DNA from: Rhabditophanes sp. KR3021 | Lineage: Eukaryota; Nematoda; Chromadorea; Rhabditida; Alloionematidae | NCBI GenBank assembly: GCA_963281155.1 | Contig: CAUJLY010000006.1 | Coordinates: forward strand, 10,912,001-10,976,000 | Reading direction: 5' to 3' | Length of the DNA: 64,000 nt | Part shown: positions 44,309 through 55,435 of the stretch, piece by piece | Layout: each line of letters opens with the position of its first letter | Position numbering within the stretch: the stretch's first letter is position 1 | Program-made: the position numbers and the translations under genes | The notes under the pieces: generated by a model | What the model was told of the DNA's origin: nothing | Seen by the model: only the letters and a program-made list of their open reading frames with translations | Database searches by the model: none

Positions 44309-45089
44309 ATGAAATTCTTCAATGCTGCTACTTTTATTTTGGTCATTGCTTTGGCTGGGGCTGGACAAGCTGACAATATCTCGGACTTGAAGGCTAAACT
44401 TAGTTCTAAGATGGCTGATCTTAAAACTAATTTTAATGCTAAAGTTCAGAGTTAGTTTGATGATTCATTGAATTTCATTTAATTGTTTAGATATTGCTGG
44501 AGTCGAAGGATCAGGAGATCTTTCCGCCGCAGTACTTCCATCTGACTTAACTAACTTTTTGAGTGGCCTAGACCAATCTCAAACCTTCCAACTTTCCGCC
44601 CTTCCAGCTATCGCCCAACAACTCGCTGCCCAAGTCGGAGCCGGAAACGTGACTGCTGAAGCTGTCCAAGCTAAAGCCGCCAGTTTCTTTACCCCAGACG
44701 TCCTAGCCAAAATCAAGGAAGGAATTGCCAAGGTTAAGAATTACGAAGATAAAGTTTCCCAAAACGTTAAGGATCTTTTCACCAGTGTCATCAAGCAAGG
44801 ATTCGCCGCTTTCGCCGGAAAGCAATTCGACGAAGACGCTAGAGCTAAATTGACCTGTCAATTCGTTGTCAAGTACGTTGCCCTCGCCCCAGAAGACATC
44901 GCTTCTATTGTCAGTGCTGCTCCTAATGCCGCTCTTTTCATCAACGACGAAGAAATCAACACCGTATTGAAGAGCATCAAAGACGACGACACATGCACAC
45001 CAGACTTCCTCAAAACCCAATCCGAAACCATCAAAGCCCGTGTCTTGGCCATCAAGGCTGTCGACACCACCGAGGCTCCAGCTGTCTAA
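44309..45089 (+). CDS. Small secreted helical protein, highly expressed type
   Basis: Two exons, 44309-44450 and 44491-45089, with a 40-nt intron in phase, encode 246 residues. I chose the ATG at 44309 because it begins a clean signal peptide (MKFFNAATFILVIALAGAGQ) and lies after the TATA box; the upstream in-frame ATG lies in leader sequence. The mature protein is Ala/Lys/Asp-rich and predicted all-helical (DLKAKLSSKMADLKTNFNAK, LSALPAIAQQLAAQVGAG, VLAKIKEGIAKVKNYEDKVS), with two cysteines (TCQFVV, DTCTPD) that could form a disulfide. Codons in exon 2 are strongly biased to C-ending forms, unlike its AT-rich neighbours, as in abundant proteins. It may bind lipids or be a structural secretion product; no family is recognised. 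Confidence 0.85.
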
Positions 45090-45395
45090 GTTATAAACTC
45101 TTTGAATTTATTGAACGGTGATAGTATTTGCAACTTGTTTACATTTTAGTCTTACAGCTTCTTTGATTTGAATAAAAAGTGACTTCAGTCTTTTTGTGTG
45201 CTCGGAATTTCATTAAATGTAACGAATATGTAAACATAACTTTGTCAAAAGATGTTTGTTAACTCAAATAGCAAAACATATATAGTAGATAGAAAACACA
45301 ATATTGCCAGTTAATTTGCTGATTTGATAGACCAAAAAAATGTTTTCTATTGGTATTACTTAATGAATCAAATGTTGTAATTAATACAAATTTGG
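45090..45395. other. 3' flank of the 44309 gene
   Basis: AATAAAAAGTG at about 45170 is the likely polyadenylation signal. Nothing else recognised. Confidence 0.45.
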
Positions 45396-45560
45396 TGATT
45401 TTAGAAAAATGTAAGAACTGAAATTATTTATTTATCACCACAAATATTTAGTCTTGTACGATGAGTGTCGTTGGTTATGTAATCCATAACATCTTCCCTA
45501 GAAATTGCGTCGGATATTGCAGAGATATGGTTAAGCTGTTGAGTGTTTCAGTCATACATG
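45396..45560 (-). pseudogene. Short coding remnant
   Basis: About 40 codons on the minus strand read LNHISAISDAISREDVMDYI then TNDTHRTRLNICGDK and a stop. The SREDVMDYI...R..L pattern resembles the C-terminal end of M16 (insulinase-like) peptidases, but it is far too short to be sure. Confidence 0.25.
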
Positions 45561-46340
45561 TTAATTACTTGTTTCTATTAATAGCAAAAATTATTAAATA
45601 ACTTATCATGATGAATACACAATCTTAAATAGAAAAGTATGCAAATATGGAACATACGCTGCAGTAAATAGAATATATTAGAATCACTTTAGTAAAGTTT
45701 ATCATTTCATGTAAAAATTTGGTAAGTATTAGCTTTTAATGATTACAATATACATGATAAAATAAACCGAAAGATACATTATATAAATTTTCTAAATGTT
45801 ATGATTCATGGTTTTTGCAATAGTCTATAAATACTACTTTCTAACAACAATTCCAATATCTGTAAATTATTTCATATGTGTTTGTTCAAATTGAAAGTAA
45901 TATTTAAAATCCATTATAGTCGTTCTAGAGAGAATTTTAGGAAATACCTTATAACAAATTATATATATGACAATGTCTATTTCAGCAGCTCAATTTTTGT
46001 CATGTCAACACATTTTACACATTAATTTCTGAAACAAAAGCATGTTCATTATATTATACCTCTCGTCAATTAATGACTATGATTAAATCAAATTATCAGT
46101 CTTTTAAGACTTTCTTATGGAATACTTTATTTATTATTTTTGAAAGATTCGCTCAGACTGCTTTTATTAAATATATTGTGGCTTTAAATAAAAATATAAT
46201 ACATTTTTGTTATTTAAATTGTTTCAAATATTTAATGTTTATTGCAAAAAAGTCTATGACTCATTTTAAAAACATTCTTTGATAAATTGATAAGAAAGCT
46301 TAAATTTAAAAAAGGCAGCATTTAAAACTGATTAGTATAT
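45561..46340. other. intergenic
   Basis: AT-rich, no gene recognised. Confidence 0.4.
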
Positions 46341-46743
46341 CAGAGGGGCTGAATTTTGTCAAAAACAAACAATTTGCTGGACATTTTATTTCCCCCCAGA
46401 AAGAGTGCATTCAGTAATAAAATTTTGCAGATGTGACTTGTTATTATTTGGGATCAAAATCCAGTCCATCTTGGTAAGAAACGTAGCTTCAGTGATAGAA
46501 ATTCGATATTTATAAATATTATTACTGAATTAAATAAAGACTTGACCTCCTCGAGAGTATTGAATCAAAGAAATTAATTTATTGGTGTTTTATGTTAGCA
46601 AATTTTGGAAGATAAAATATCGTACTAAAAATAATTGTGATATCATTTACCAAAAGTGGTATTAGTGACTGATATCACAGTCACATCACTTTGAAAATTT
46701 TGGGCATTCAAGTATTACTCATTTTCAAAAAACGGGGGCTCTG
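46341..46743. mobile_element. Possible non-autonomous hAT-like element
   Basis: The segment starts CAGAGGGGCTG and ends CGGGGGCTCTG (inverted CAGAGCCCCCG), imperfect short terminal inverted repeats with the CAGRG start common in hAT elements, around 0.4 kb of AT-rich non-coding DNA. The 8-bp flanks are not identical, so a target-site duplication is not confirmed. It also contains a TGATATCACAGTCACATCAC stretch reminiscent of sequence flanking the hAT relic near 61.7 kb. Confidence 0.35.
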
Positions 46744-47199
46744 CTAATAAATACTCTCTAAGTAAATAGACTCGTTTTACAAAATGATAAATGGGTTCCA
46801 TGCACTTTTCGAAATTCTGTCTTATCAGATATTGTTGATTTTGCATTTTAAGCAAATTTCGCGGTTTTCAGAATACTTTGTTCAGTGGATCAACTCGGTC
46901 AGGTTATTTGACACACAAGAGAATCACCAAAATATTTAACACAAAGATTTTTACCAAATATTTAGAAAGTGCAATTCCAATGTTAATTTATGCCCAGTAT
47001 TATTTAAAAAATGTGATTTATTGGTTATCATATTGTAAGCTGTAGTCTGTTTTGCATCAATTAATTTTGACCATCTTATGAAATATCTATTTTAGTGATT
47101 GTCACAAACTAACCACAAAAAGATAATGACAATTTTTCTTCACCTACTTAAATTATACATAATTATAAAAACAGTCCGACTAAAAAAATGATTCTTTTT
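46744..47199. other. intergenic
   Basis: AT-rich, no gene recognised. Confidence 0.4.
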
Positions 47200-47220
47200 C
47201 TGATAAGAGCTATATATATA
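47200..47220 (+). promoter_or_regulatory. GATA site and TATA box of the 47264 gene
   Basis: CTGATAAGA is followed directly by GCTATATATATA, 45-65 bp before the ATG at 47264. The combination suggests a short-leader, GATA-controlled promoter. Confidence 0.6.
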
Positions 47221-47263
47221 GTAATAATGAAGAAGCATTTAGTAGTTCATTCCATTTGCTTCA

Positions 47264-48466
47264 ATGGCTGATATCAGTAAGTTTATGATTATAATACAAA
47301 CACTCATATTTTTTAAAATATTAAAATGTTTTTAATTCTTCTAATATTTTATTTCAGCGTACTCTGAATCTGTGGGGGTTTTAAACATGGATGCTAATGG
47401 ATGCAATATGAGTTTGTCAAAAATTCCAGTACTACATCCTGGGAATTTACTAGGAATCGATCTGACTTTGAATGGAATGCAAGAATATACTACATTTAAT
47501 CATGATGATTTATTAAAATGGATTGGCTGGGTCACCTTTCAAAGCGGAAGAGGTTTATTCCAATGTATATTGAAACAAAGAACATGTCTAATGAAGCACA
47601 ATGAGGGAAACACTGTGTCTGAAAGATTGTATGGTATAGGATTATGCATCAATCGTGGTATCTATACAAAGATTAAAAACCGCAAAAGTTTGGAAAAAAA
47701 AATTTTCATATTATACAAAACTGGAGACGTTTTTAATATTAGTGATAAAGAAACATTTATTAAGAGAAAGAATGCCGATTTGAGGAATCAAGTTGATAAA
47801 TTAACATTTAGAATGGCAAAAGTTGTCGAAGTACTTACTCATCAAAAGCAGTACGTCAACTTAAAAAAAGATTCATTTAATTGCAATTATACGTCTACTC
47901 TCCTCGTAAAAAAAAAGTTAACAAAAAGAAATTCAGACGACTTTCTCAATCTCCTTTTGTTTGCCGATTGTGATATTTTTGAAAAACATGTTGATTCACC
48001 CAGTGATCTTAAACCCAGTGAAATAAAGTCAATGTCTTTCAAATTATTATCTAAATTTATTTTCAAAAAACTTGAAAATAATGTTAAGCCAGAATGGATT
48101 GACCAATTGCGTGAAGTAGGTGGCAATTATCTCGTTTTTCTACCTAACAATAAGCAGCCGAATCAAACGCAAGTTAACATAGGCAGATATCTTATTGATA
48201 TTTCAAAAATGAAGGACAATATATCTAAGGAAGATGAAGAACTAAAATCCCAAGCTTTATTAGTCTATTTTGAAATGATTGAGTTTTATAACGCAAATCA
48301 AGAAAATTTGGAATACGTTAGTATGACTTATAGTAATGGAAAATGGAATTTTAAAACCCACAAAAAAGGTAAACATTTTACTCGTAAAAGTAAAAACTGG
48401 AAGGCGGATGATTGCATAGTTGGAGCAATCAAGCAAATTAATGGTTGTCACGTAATTAATGACTAA
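47264..48466 (+). CDS. Unknown soluble protein, about 373 residues
   Basis: I place the start in a 13-nt first exon (47264-47276, MADI) spliced through an 81-nt intron with GTAAGT and ATTTCAG ends to exon 2 (47358-48466); this agrees in frame and lies right after the GATA/TATA promoter. No signal peptide or membrane helix is present. Notable stretches are LLKWIGWVTFQSGRGLFQCI, ERLYGIGLCINRGIYTKIKN, a predicted coiled or helical part around ADLRNQVDKLTFRMAKVVEV, and a basic C-terminal region (KTHKKGKHFTRKSKNWKADD). I recognise no domain. The pattern of conserved-looking aromatic and cysteine residues suggests a folded globular protein. Confidence 0.65.
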
Positions 48467-49147
48467 TATCATCAAATTTACTTTCCATACCACCAAAAAT
48501 CTAAAATATATAACAGAACAAAAATGGATAATATTATTTATCAAGATCTATCTAAAAACAACTGTTTAACCAACAAAGTTAGCACATAGATTGGTTAATG
48601 ACGCATGTTTGTGCCCTGGATCTTAAGAAACTAATTAAATCTATACCTTCACATATTATTTAAAAAAGGAAAACAATATTGCTAATCATGAGAAAGCCGA
48701 GGAGCAATGTCTAACCATCAAATTGCTACATAGAATGGTTATAATTTGTTCTGGGAGACCATCTACAAAGCTTTATTTTTATGCCTTATTTATTACTTAA
48801 TATTTAATGTATTTTTGATCTAAAATTATTTTTATAAACATATTGTAATAATTAAATTTATACTTTTTATTGTTACTTAAAAAAGATAAAACACCATTTG
48901 GTTGCGTACCTTGACAAAACGTCTTGATAAGGATTATTTATCTTTTTATTATTATAATTCAAAAATGTGCAACAGATTAAAAATAGACAGTAAATAAGCA
49001 GTCTATGTTTGTTTTTAATAAGATGTAAGGCAGGTGATGCTGAATACAAACTTAAAAACTAACTACCTGTCGGATACGCCCATGATGATAGCATGTCCTT
49101 TCCTTGTATCTCTATCCCACTATTATCTCTTACACCGATTGTATATG
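48467..49147. other. 3' flank with a diverged 70-bp direct repeat
   Basis: TGTTTAACCAACAAAGTTAG near 48565 and TGTCTAACCATCAAATTGCT near 48708 start two similar stretches that continue with ACATAGATTGG/ACATAGAATGG. No gene is seen. Confidence 0.4.
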
Positions 49148-49720
49148 TTAATATGTTATCTCATCAGTCCCGTTTAGTTCTTCTATCAATTCTATAACTC
49201 GTTCTTGACGGCGATATTGGGTACTCTGCGACATATCTTCATAAAAGCCTATTTTTTTGGGTTGGTAAGGCTTCCTTGACTTAAACTTTATCTTATTATT
49301 TAATCTGTCAACCGATCTGTTTGCAGTATGTAGTTGAGTTCGTAACTTTTTTCTCAACTCAACATCTTCCTGAAAGAATAGTTATAAGAAAGAATATATT
49401 TATATAGACAAACCTGATGAACTTTCCAGTCATTTTTGCTAGATATTTTAAGAGCATCAATTTCTTTTTGTGCATCTGCAAGCGCAAGTTGTAAAGTATA
49501 AGTTGTTGATTGGATTTCGTCTCTTTCTTCTTCCAAGGCAGAAGCTCTTTTGAGGCATCAATTGTTCCCTAAATATCTATTAAAAACTGATACGGGGAAG
49601 AATAACTTACACGGTTGCTGTGTTTGGGATTGAAAAGTCTTGCATTTTCAGCAATAGCCGCTTCAGAAGATTTCTTAGGCCTTCCTCTACCTTTTTTACT
49701 TTCAGAATCGCGTTAAATGG
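49148..49720 (-). pseudogene. N-terminal fragment of a transposon-like gene
   Basis: Three exon-like blocks on the minus strand: one with an AT-hook (KKGRGRPKKSSEAAIAENAR), one coiled-coil (ALEEERDEIQSTTYTLQLAL then ADAQKEIDALK), and the last, 49372-49148, with LRKKLRTQLHTANRSVDRLN and MSQSTQYRRQERVIELIEEL then NG and a stop soon after. The short gaps have GT-AG ends. The xxSTxYRRxxRVxxLI motif resembles the part of the transposase at 17496-19305 reading MTQTRFKILLRSLADQN, so this may be the start of a gene from the same superfamily whose catalytic part is absent. Confidence 0.45.
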
Positions 49721-50254
49721 CCATTAGGAGTAATTTTTAAGTCAAAATTATAAAAATATATTTAAATAATTTGAATACTTATATTCCCGTGTGGATTCAT
49801 TGGAATAATATTACTTTGAAATGTTGTCTTAGCATGGTAAATTAAAGTTAATAAAGATCCAAGGTCTATTTTTAAGTTTCCAAAACTAATTAGATGTAAA
49901 AAACATTTTTTTATCACAATATATGTATGTTTCCAAGGTATTTTTGATTAAATATTTGAACTTTCATTGTGAACAAAATAATTATCAGAATTACAAGATA
50001 TTTATGGTTTTAGACTCGTAAAAGCGAGCTCTTTAAAGTGTATGTAATGAATTATCCAGAAAAAATCGTTTTATATGCTTTGCAGAGCATACAAGGGTCA
50101 AAAGTAAGACGTGATAATAAGTATTAAAAAAATGTATCGTTTTAAAAAGTAGTTAACTGTGCAAGTTCTAATCATTTTAACAAACGCAATTTTAATTGGG
50201 ACACCCTGTACATAATAAATAATATAAAAATATGTTTATTGCATAAAATCAAAT
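49721..50254. other. intergenic
   Basis: No gene recognised. Confidence 0.4.
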
Positions 50255-51610
50255 TTAATTTTGACTACAAGCCAAGTTTCCAAGAATCTCTTGTCTTAAC
50301 AATTCAGGATCGTATTTTGACATATCAGGCCATGAAATAACAGCAGTATGAGGTAATGTTTTCAATAAATTGATATCAACGGCATCGCCCATTGCAACGA
50401 AAATAAGACTTCCTCTGCTGAGGAGCGTAGCAGCATCATCATGAGATTGCTTAATATCGTCTCCAAGGGTTTTGGAAATGAAAACGATTGAATTTATTTT
50501 CAATGGTGTATCAAATATAAATTCTTCCATTTGTGGTAACATCCCACTTAATGACATGCCGCTGATTTGTGGGATATTGTCAACCCAATTATCTACAGAT
50601 TCTTTGGAATCAAACACACCGAAGGTATTCATGTTAATGACTATACCAGCGTATGCAATTAGAGCAATGTTTTGATAGTTATCATGCCATGGAGCTCCAT
50701 TATAATCAGAAGTAAGGGGATCTTTAATAAAAGCAAGTTGACTTTTAAAATGTGCATCATCAAAAATATCTGAAGACCCATCAATAGCAATTGCGACTAA
50801 AGCATTGCAATTAGTGCCTACTTGAGGAATTGATTTTGTTGGTGATGTATCGGAAGAAGTAACGGGAGACTGAGTTTTCACTGTAGCAGGAGCTAAAGTT
50901 ATTGGATTTAAGGTACTAGCTGGAGCTAAGGTTATTGGATTTAAGGTAGTAGCTGGAGCCTTTGTTGGGGAATTAGTACTATATCCACTACCACATTTAA
51001 GGTTCGTAACTACAAAATTCTTCAATTCATCTGTAATAATTCCAAAATTCCATGAAATAACGCTGTCTGGATTAAGTGCTGCAACATTAAAAGCAGATAA
51101 ACTATTTCCAAGAATAATTAAGTTTAAACTGCTATAAGATTGCAACTGTTGGGCATATTGAATCGAATTTTGAATATCTGTTTTAGATGATGATGAAATA
51201 AAGATAAATGTATTTAATGGAAATACATCAGAACTGCTTCTAGTTTGAACTAAATCTTTTAAAAGAAGGGTAAAGTCAGTTCCGTTAGATAATTTGGCGT
51301 TTCCGGTGTATAAATCAAATTCACGTTTAGAATTCATAGTGCCGAGTCCGTAATGAGTTGAGACGATTTTGTTATACCAAGCAAGCCCAATTCTTTCAAA
51401 ATTGTTCCAACTTGAAGTTACAATAATATTTTTCAACAAATCCATTTGACTATTAAATTGCTTTGGAGTTAAAGCATCGTTACTGGCATCAATAGCGAAA
51501 ACAATATCTGCTGGACATGGATAATAGGCAGTAGATTTATCTGTTGAAATAGGTAAAGCTAAGGCCAAGCTTACCAAACTTAAGACAAATAGACTTCTCA
51601 GCAAATACAT
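50255..51610 (-). CDS. Secreted protein with two von Willebrand factor A domains
   Basis: Single exon, 451 residues. Signal peptide (MYLLRSLFVLSLVSLALALP), first vWA domain at about residues 32-205 (CPADIVFAIDASNDALTPKQ, FIFISSSSKTDI), a Thr/Pro/Ala linker at about 208-262 with an exact internal repeat (TLNPITLAPA units), and a second vWA domain at about 263-450 (ALVAIAIDGSSDIFDDAHFK, IVFISKTLGDDIK). In both MIDAS loops the D-x-S-x-S motif ends in Asp instead of Ser (DASND, DGSSD), so metal binding may be altered. Nematodes have many such secreted vWA proteins, often together with C-type lectin domains; none is present here. Upstream TGATAAG and TGATAAA sites suggest gut expression. Possible role in extracellular matrix or immunity. 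Confidence 0.88.
   Translation of the reverse strand: MYLLRSLFVLSLVSLALALPISTDKSTAYYPCPADIVFAIDASNDALTPKQFNSQMDLLKNIIVTSSWNNFERIGLAWYNKIVSTHYGLGTMNSKREFDLYTGNAKLSNGTDFTLLLKDLVQTRSSSDVFPLNTFIFISSSSKTDIQNSIQYAQQLQSYSSLNLIILGNSLSAFNVAALNPDSVISWNFGIITDELKNFVVTNLKCGSGYSTNSPTKAPATTLNPITLAPASTLNPITLAPATVKTQSPVTSSDTSPTKSIPQVGTNCNALVAIAIDGSSDIFDDAHFKSQLAFIKDPLTSDYNGAPWHDNYQNIALIAYAGIVINMNTFGVFDSKESVDNWVDNIPQISGMSLSGMLPQMEEFIFDTPLKINSIVFISKTLGDDIKQSHDDAATLLSRGSLIFVAMGDAVDINLLKTLPHTAVISWPDMSKYDPELLRQEILGNLACSQN
50886..50960 (-). repeat. Tandem repeat encoding the Thr/Pro linker
   Basis: A unit of about 36 bp (containing GGAGCTAARGTTATTGGATT) is repeated twice, nearly identical, in frame, in the linker of the vWA protein. 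Such repeats change length readily between alleles. Confidence 0.75.
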
Positions 51611-51675
51611 ATTAGTACTTTGATTTAGTATGTTTCTCTTATTTTTATATCAGCCTTATAAACATTTTTATTTTA

Positions 51676-51707
51676 TGATAAAGTTATTCAAATAGTAATT
51701 CTTATCA
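51676..51707 (-). promoter_or_regulatory. Two GATA sites upstream of the vWA gene
   Basis: On the minus strand AATGATAAG (51701-51707 core) and, on the plus strand, TGATAAAG (51676-51682) lie 65-95 bp before the ATG at 51610; GTTTATAAGG nearer the start may act as TATA element. Confidence 0.45.
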
Positions 51708-52866
51708 TTTATGAGTAATGTTAACACCTTATCCGTATCAAATTCAATTAAAATAACTTCCTAAATAAAAATGACAAATATTTTAACAAAAATATGTAGC
51801 TTGGTGGTAACAGATATCAAGCTTATCAAATGCGAATTTTGCACAGAATGATATCATTTAGAAAGAAGTCAGTTAAAGGCTTTAAATTGCGTCAATTTTG
51901 TGATTTTTGTGATTTTGCATCATTTATAATATATTTTTATTGTACGAATCTAAGACTTTCACCTATCCAAAGAATTTATTTATATTAAAAACTATTAATG
52001 CTAAACCCTAAACATTTTTATATTTATTTTAAACATCATATTCTTATCAATGATCTTTATACAAGGAGTAACTACCAAAATAAATGATTAGGTAGCAATA
52101 AAGATTAAGTATTATATAATTAAATGACATTACATTATTAAAGTAATAATAGTTTTTTAATAATAAAATAAGTATGGTTTGTCATGGGCCAATTATTATG
52201 ATTTATCAAAATTAAAAAAAAAGAAGATAAATATGTTTTAAAAAAAGATAAAATTAATATAATGGAGCAATAGTACATATTATTAATTTTTAATGACAGA
52301 CAGTATACAATTTATAATGTGGTTATTGTATGAATGATGTTGTTGAAAGATCATCTATTTGCCAATTTCTTCGTCATAATTGTTAGCATATATACTCTTT
52401 TATATTGTAAAAATAATTTATTTGTGTGCAACGTTATACAATCAGTCTATTAGAATAAAAGAAACTAATGTGTTTTTGCACAAAAATTATATAATTAGAC
52501 TAAATCGAATAAAATGAGCTAATTTTGTTTTTGTATAAAAATTATAAAATTCGTCTAGGTATTTGAAAATAATTGAATTGTCTAGTTATTGACGGTAATA
52601 TTAAGTAATATTGTTTTTAAATTGAGTAAAAATTAAGATTGGTGCCTACAAAGACTAAGGGTATTATTAGAAAATACAAATATAAGCGAATAATCGGTAG
52701 AACTTTGTTAAGATCAAACATATACAAATAAATAAATTTACGCTAGTAATTAAGCAATTCCTAGTTGGACAAACAAACAAATATAAAGTAAGTATTATTA
52801 AGAGTAAGAATGACTTGATCACCTAAAAGCATCACTTTTATAGTAGTTGATGTCATAGCAATCTGT
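51708..52866. other. intergenic, 1.2 kb
   Basis: Very AT-rich with two diverged copies of an AAAATTATAWAATTMGWCTA motif (about 52484 and 52539). No gene recognised. Confidence 0.4.
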
Positions 52867-53858
52867 TTACTTTCTTCCCTTGGAGAAGCTTTTTCTTAAA
52901 TTGTTCAAAGAGCTTACTTTTGTATAATTTGACACTGTGATTACTTTAATTTTGGGCTTTATATTTAATTGTTTCAAAAATACTTTTCTATAATCTTCAC
53001 TCCTCCAGAATAATATAAAATAACAGCATGTAGCTGAGAAAAGATACGGAATTACAGCCAACGATTGTACTGCCTCAACATATGATTCGTCGGTAAATAC
53101 AAAATTCGTTATAACTACGATTGCACCAGATAAAAATATAGACAAAAATGAAAATATCATATTTATCATAACTGTGCACAAAATTTTTTTTTGTATTTTT
53201 GTATTATTGCTATCAATTCCAAGTCTGGAAGCTATAATTTTTTATGAATAATTATTTAATAAAAAAACTCACCAAAAAAATGAACAATTATAAATGTTAT
53301 GAAATTGACAAAAATAGAGCCAAAACTAAGTGTCTGAACGGAAAGTCCCCATATTTTATTAATAGGTCTTGAATATGCGTTTGGTGGATTACAAACATTG
53401 ATAATATCATCATTTGTATCCATATATCCCAAAATTAAAAGGACTATGCCATAAATAATTCCAGGAATGTTTATAACAAACAAATAAAATTGTTCATTCC
53501 ATTTCATATCTCTTAATGGAAATAGAACACTTAAAAGTCGGTCTAGCGAAAGAGCTAGATTCAAATATTGTGACATCGAATCACTAAACAAATAAAATAT
53601 AGAATAGTAAAAACATCTTCTTCGTTCCATTTTAGCAGAATCGGTTATTAATCTTATAGCAGAAATAAATTCAAATGTCAAATTTATGAGGTGCCAAAAA
53701 GCAAGTTGACTCATAATTATTCCCCATTTATTTCGAAAGTTGGGGGTTTTTATAGTAGCAATTATTAAATTGATATTTGCGAATCCACCGACAATAAAAA
53801 AGAATATCAAGTTGACAATTATTAAATTTTTGAGTATATTAAAGAGTTCGGCAACCAT
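52867..53858 (-). CDS. Srsx-family chemoreceptor
   Basis: Two exons on the minus strand, 53858-53273 and 53231-52867; the 41-nt intron has GTGAGT and TTATAG ends and the frame continues through GCT. The product has 316 residues. TM1 with NINLIIATIKTPNFRNKWGI, TM2 with AFWHLINLTFEFI, a RRRCFYYSIFYLF cysteine segment before TM3, LNLALSLDRLLSVLFPLRDM after TM3 and CCYFILFWRSEDYRKVF after TM7 agree with Srsx, the nematode family closest to rhodopsin-type receptors. The basic C-terminal tail ends RKSFSKGRK. Predicted chemosensory GPCR. Confidence 0.85.
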
Positions 53859-54219
53859 TCTTTAATAAATTTCAATGAAAGTGATTCTATAAATGATTAT
53901 TTTTTAATATCGTATTTTTCAAATTTGTATTATCCATTCAAATGTCAATTACGTGTAAATTTAAAGAAAAACAAAAATTCTAATTACGGTAGACTAATAG
54001 GTGTCAACAGTTGCTGAATTAGCTTTTTAAGATGACTCACAAGACAAAAATAAAGATACAATTGTTTAAATCAAAACGACATGCATTAATTGTATTACAA
54101 CAAAATCCTTTCAAATTAATGTTAAAATATATCTCTTTAAGCTTAAAAAGCATTCAATTATGAGTCATCAAAACCTTCATAAAAAAATAGAAAATTCTTA
54201 ATTTCATTTATTTTTAAAA
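53859..54219. other. intergenic between divergent receptor genes
   Basis: No gene; probably promoter of the Srsx gene. Confidence 0.4.
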
Positions 54220-55435
54220 ATGGATTACAATCTTTACACAAATCCTATTATTACATTAGGAATTTTGAGTGTCTTATATAATTTCCTAGCCTTTTTGCTG
54301 ACCCACTTCAATTCTTTAAATAAATCCAAATACATGACTAAATTAATAAAGTGGGGAAGAATCCCCGAATCGCTAATATGTCTAGGTTATGGAATCCTCT
54401 TGCAACCAACATTACTTTTACCTATAAACAAATTTGTCGTGAATGTTAAATATTTTTCGATACTTAACAATCCAATTGCCATGTCTTTTTTTACTGTATT
54501 TGGGTTTAGTTGTGCAATAGGATGTATCGATATGATTTTTTAGCTGGACAAAAAAGAGTTAATATATTTGGGAGGAATAAAATATATACTTATATTCACT
54601 GGTTTGAAAAATCGTTTATTGTATTTTGCCTTTTTATACTGTCAATTGTTATCTATGTGCATATTTGTACCTTCATTTGACTATATTGATTCAAAAGATT
54701 TGCATAAAGATCCAATGGTAAGTACATAAAATTAAACAAGTATAGACTATTTTTAGTATGACAAACAACTTCAACCGTGCAATGAACATGAAATAATAAT
54801 TTGTCTCATTGAAAAAGTTCATTAAACGTTTGCTCAACAATTCTCATGATCCAATTATTCGCAAAAATTCCATTTATCTGTTATGACATTCCTTTAGAAA
54901 TTGCTTTGTACAAAAGCTTAAAAAAGCCAAATTCCAGACATTTCAAATAATAAAAAAAATGTTGTTTACTTGCCTAACAACAGCTATAATCCCATTATTG
55001 GTACCTTTTTTGTTTAGTTGTTTTTCAGACGTCATACCTTTGAATATGTATATTTATAGCTGAGATTTTAGTGTAATTTGTCCTTTATTTTGCTTCACAA
55101 TATCACCTTTGATTCAATTAACATTTGTTTTCAAGGAAGAGATTAACCAAATGCGGAAATTTAGATCCAAGAAAGTTCACAAGAAACAATTTGTTGTAAC
55201 TAAATGTATTGCTTAATTCAATTTCAATAACTTTAATCGTCAAAATTATTTTAATTTACTTGAATGAGTTACAGCCGGAATATTGTTCAATAACTAAACA
55301 AATATATAATTACATTAGTCTGATTAAATATTTTTATTTAAATTCACCTTTTTATTACTGCTGGATGGCTTTGTTTGGGTGCCGGAAACGTAACCCTCTG
55401 AAAATATGTTGTTATTTTTTGTTTTTGAGATGATG
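54220..55435 (+). pseudogene. Srh-like chemoreceptor pseudogene
   Basis: The intact start (MDYNLYTNPIITLGILSVLY) encodes TM1-TM3 (QPTLLLPINKFVVNVKYFSI, MSFFTVFGFSCAIGCIDMIF) to a stop at 54541. In other frames follow LYFAFLYCQLLSMCIFVPSF then DYIDSKDLHKDPM with a donor-like GTAAGTAC at 54719, and about 54900-55065 the TM6-like LKKAKFQTFQIIKKMLFTCL and TTAIIPLLVPFLFSCF. The order fits an Srh receptor (Q..FL..L..Q...P pattern). Stops and frame changes show decay. Confidence 0.6.

Noticed and set aside
44703..45070. Minus-strand frames of 105 and 70 codons
   Set aside because: Antisense of the codon-biased 44309 gene; the bias itself keeps these frames open.
46073..46282. 69-codon plus-strand frame
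   Set aside because: Phe/Lys/Ile-rich translation of AT-rich DNA; no gene-like feature.
50881..50965. Short direct repeats considered as a CRISPR array
   Set aside because: Two in-frame linker repeats in a nuclear gene of a eukaryote; no spacers.
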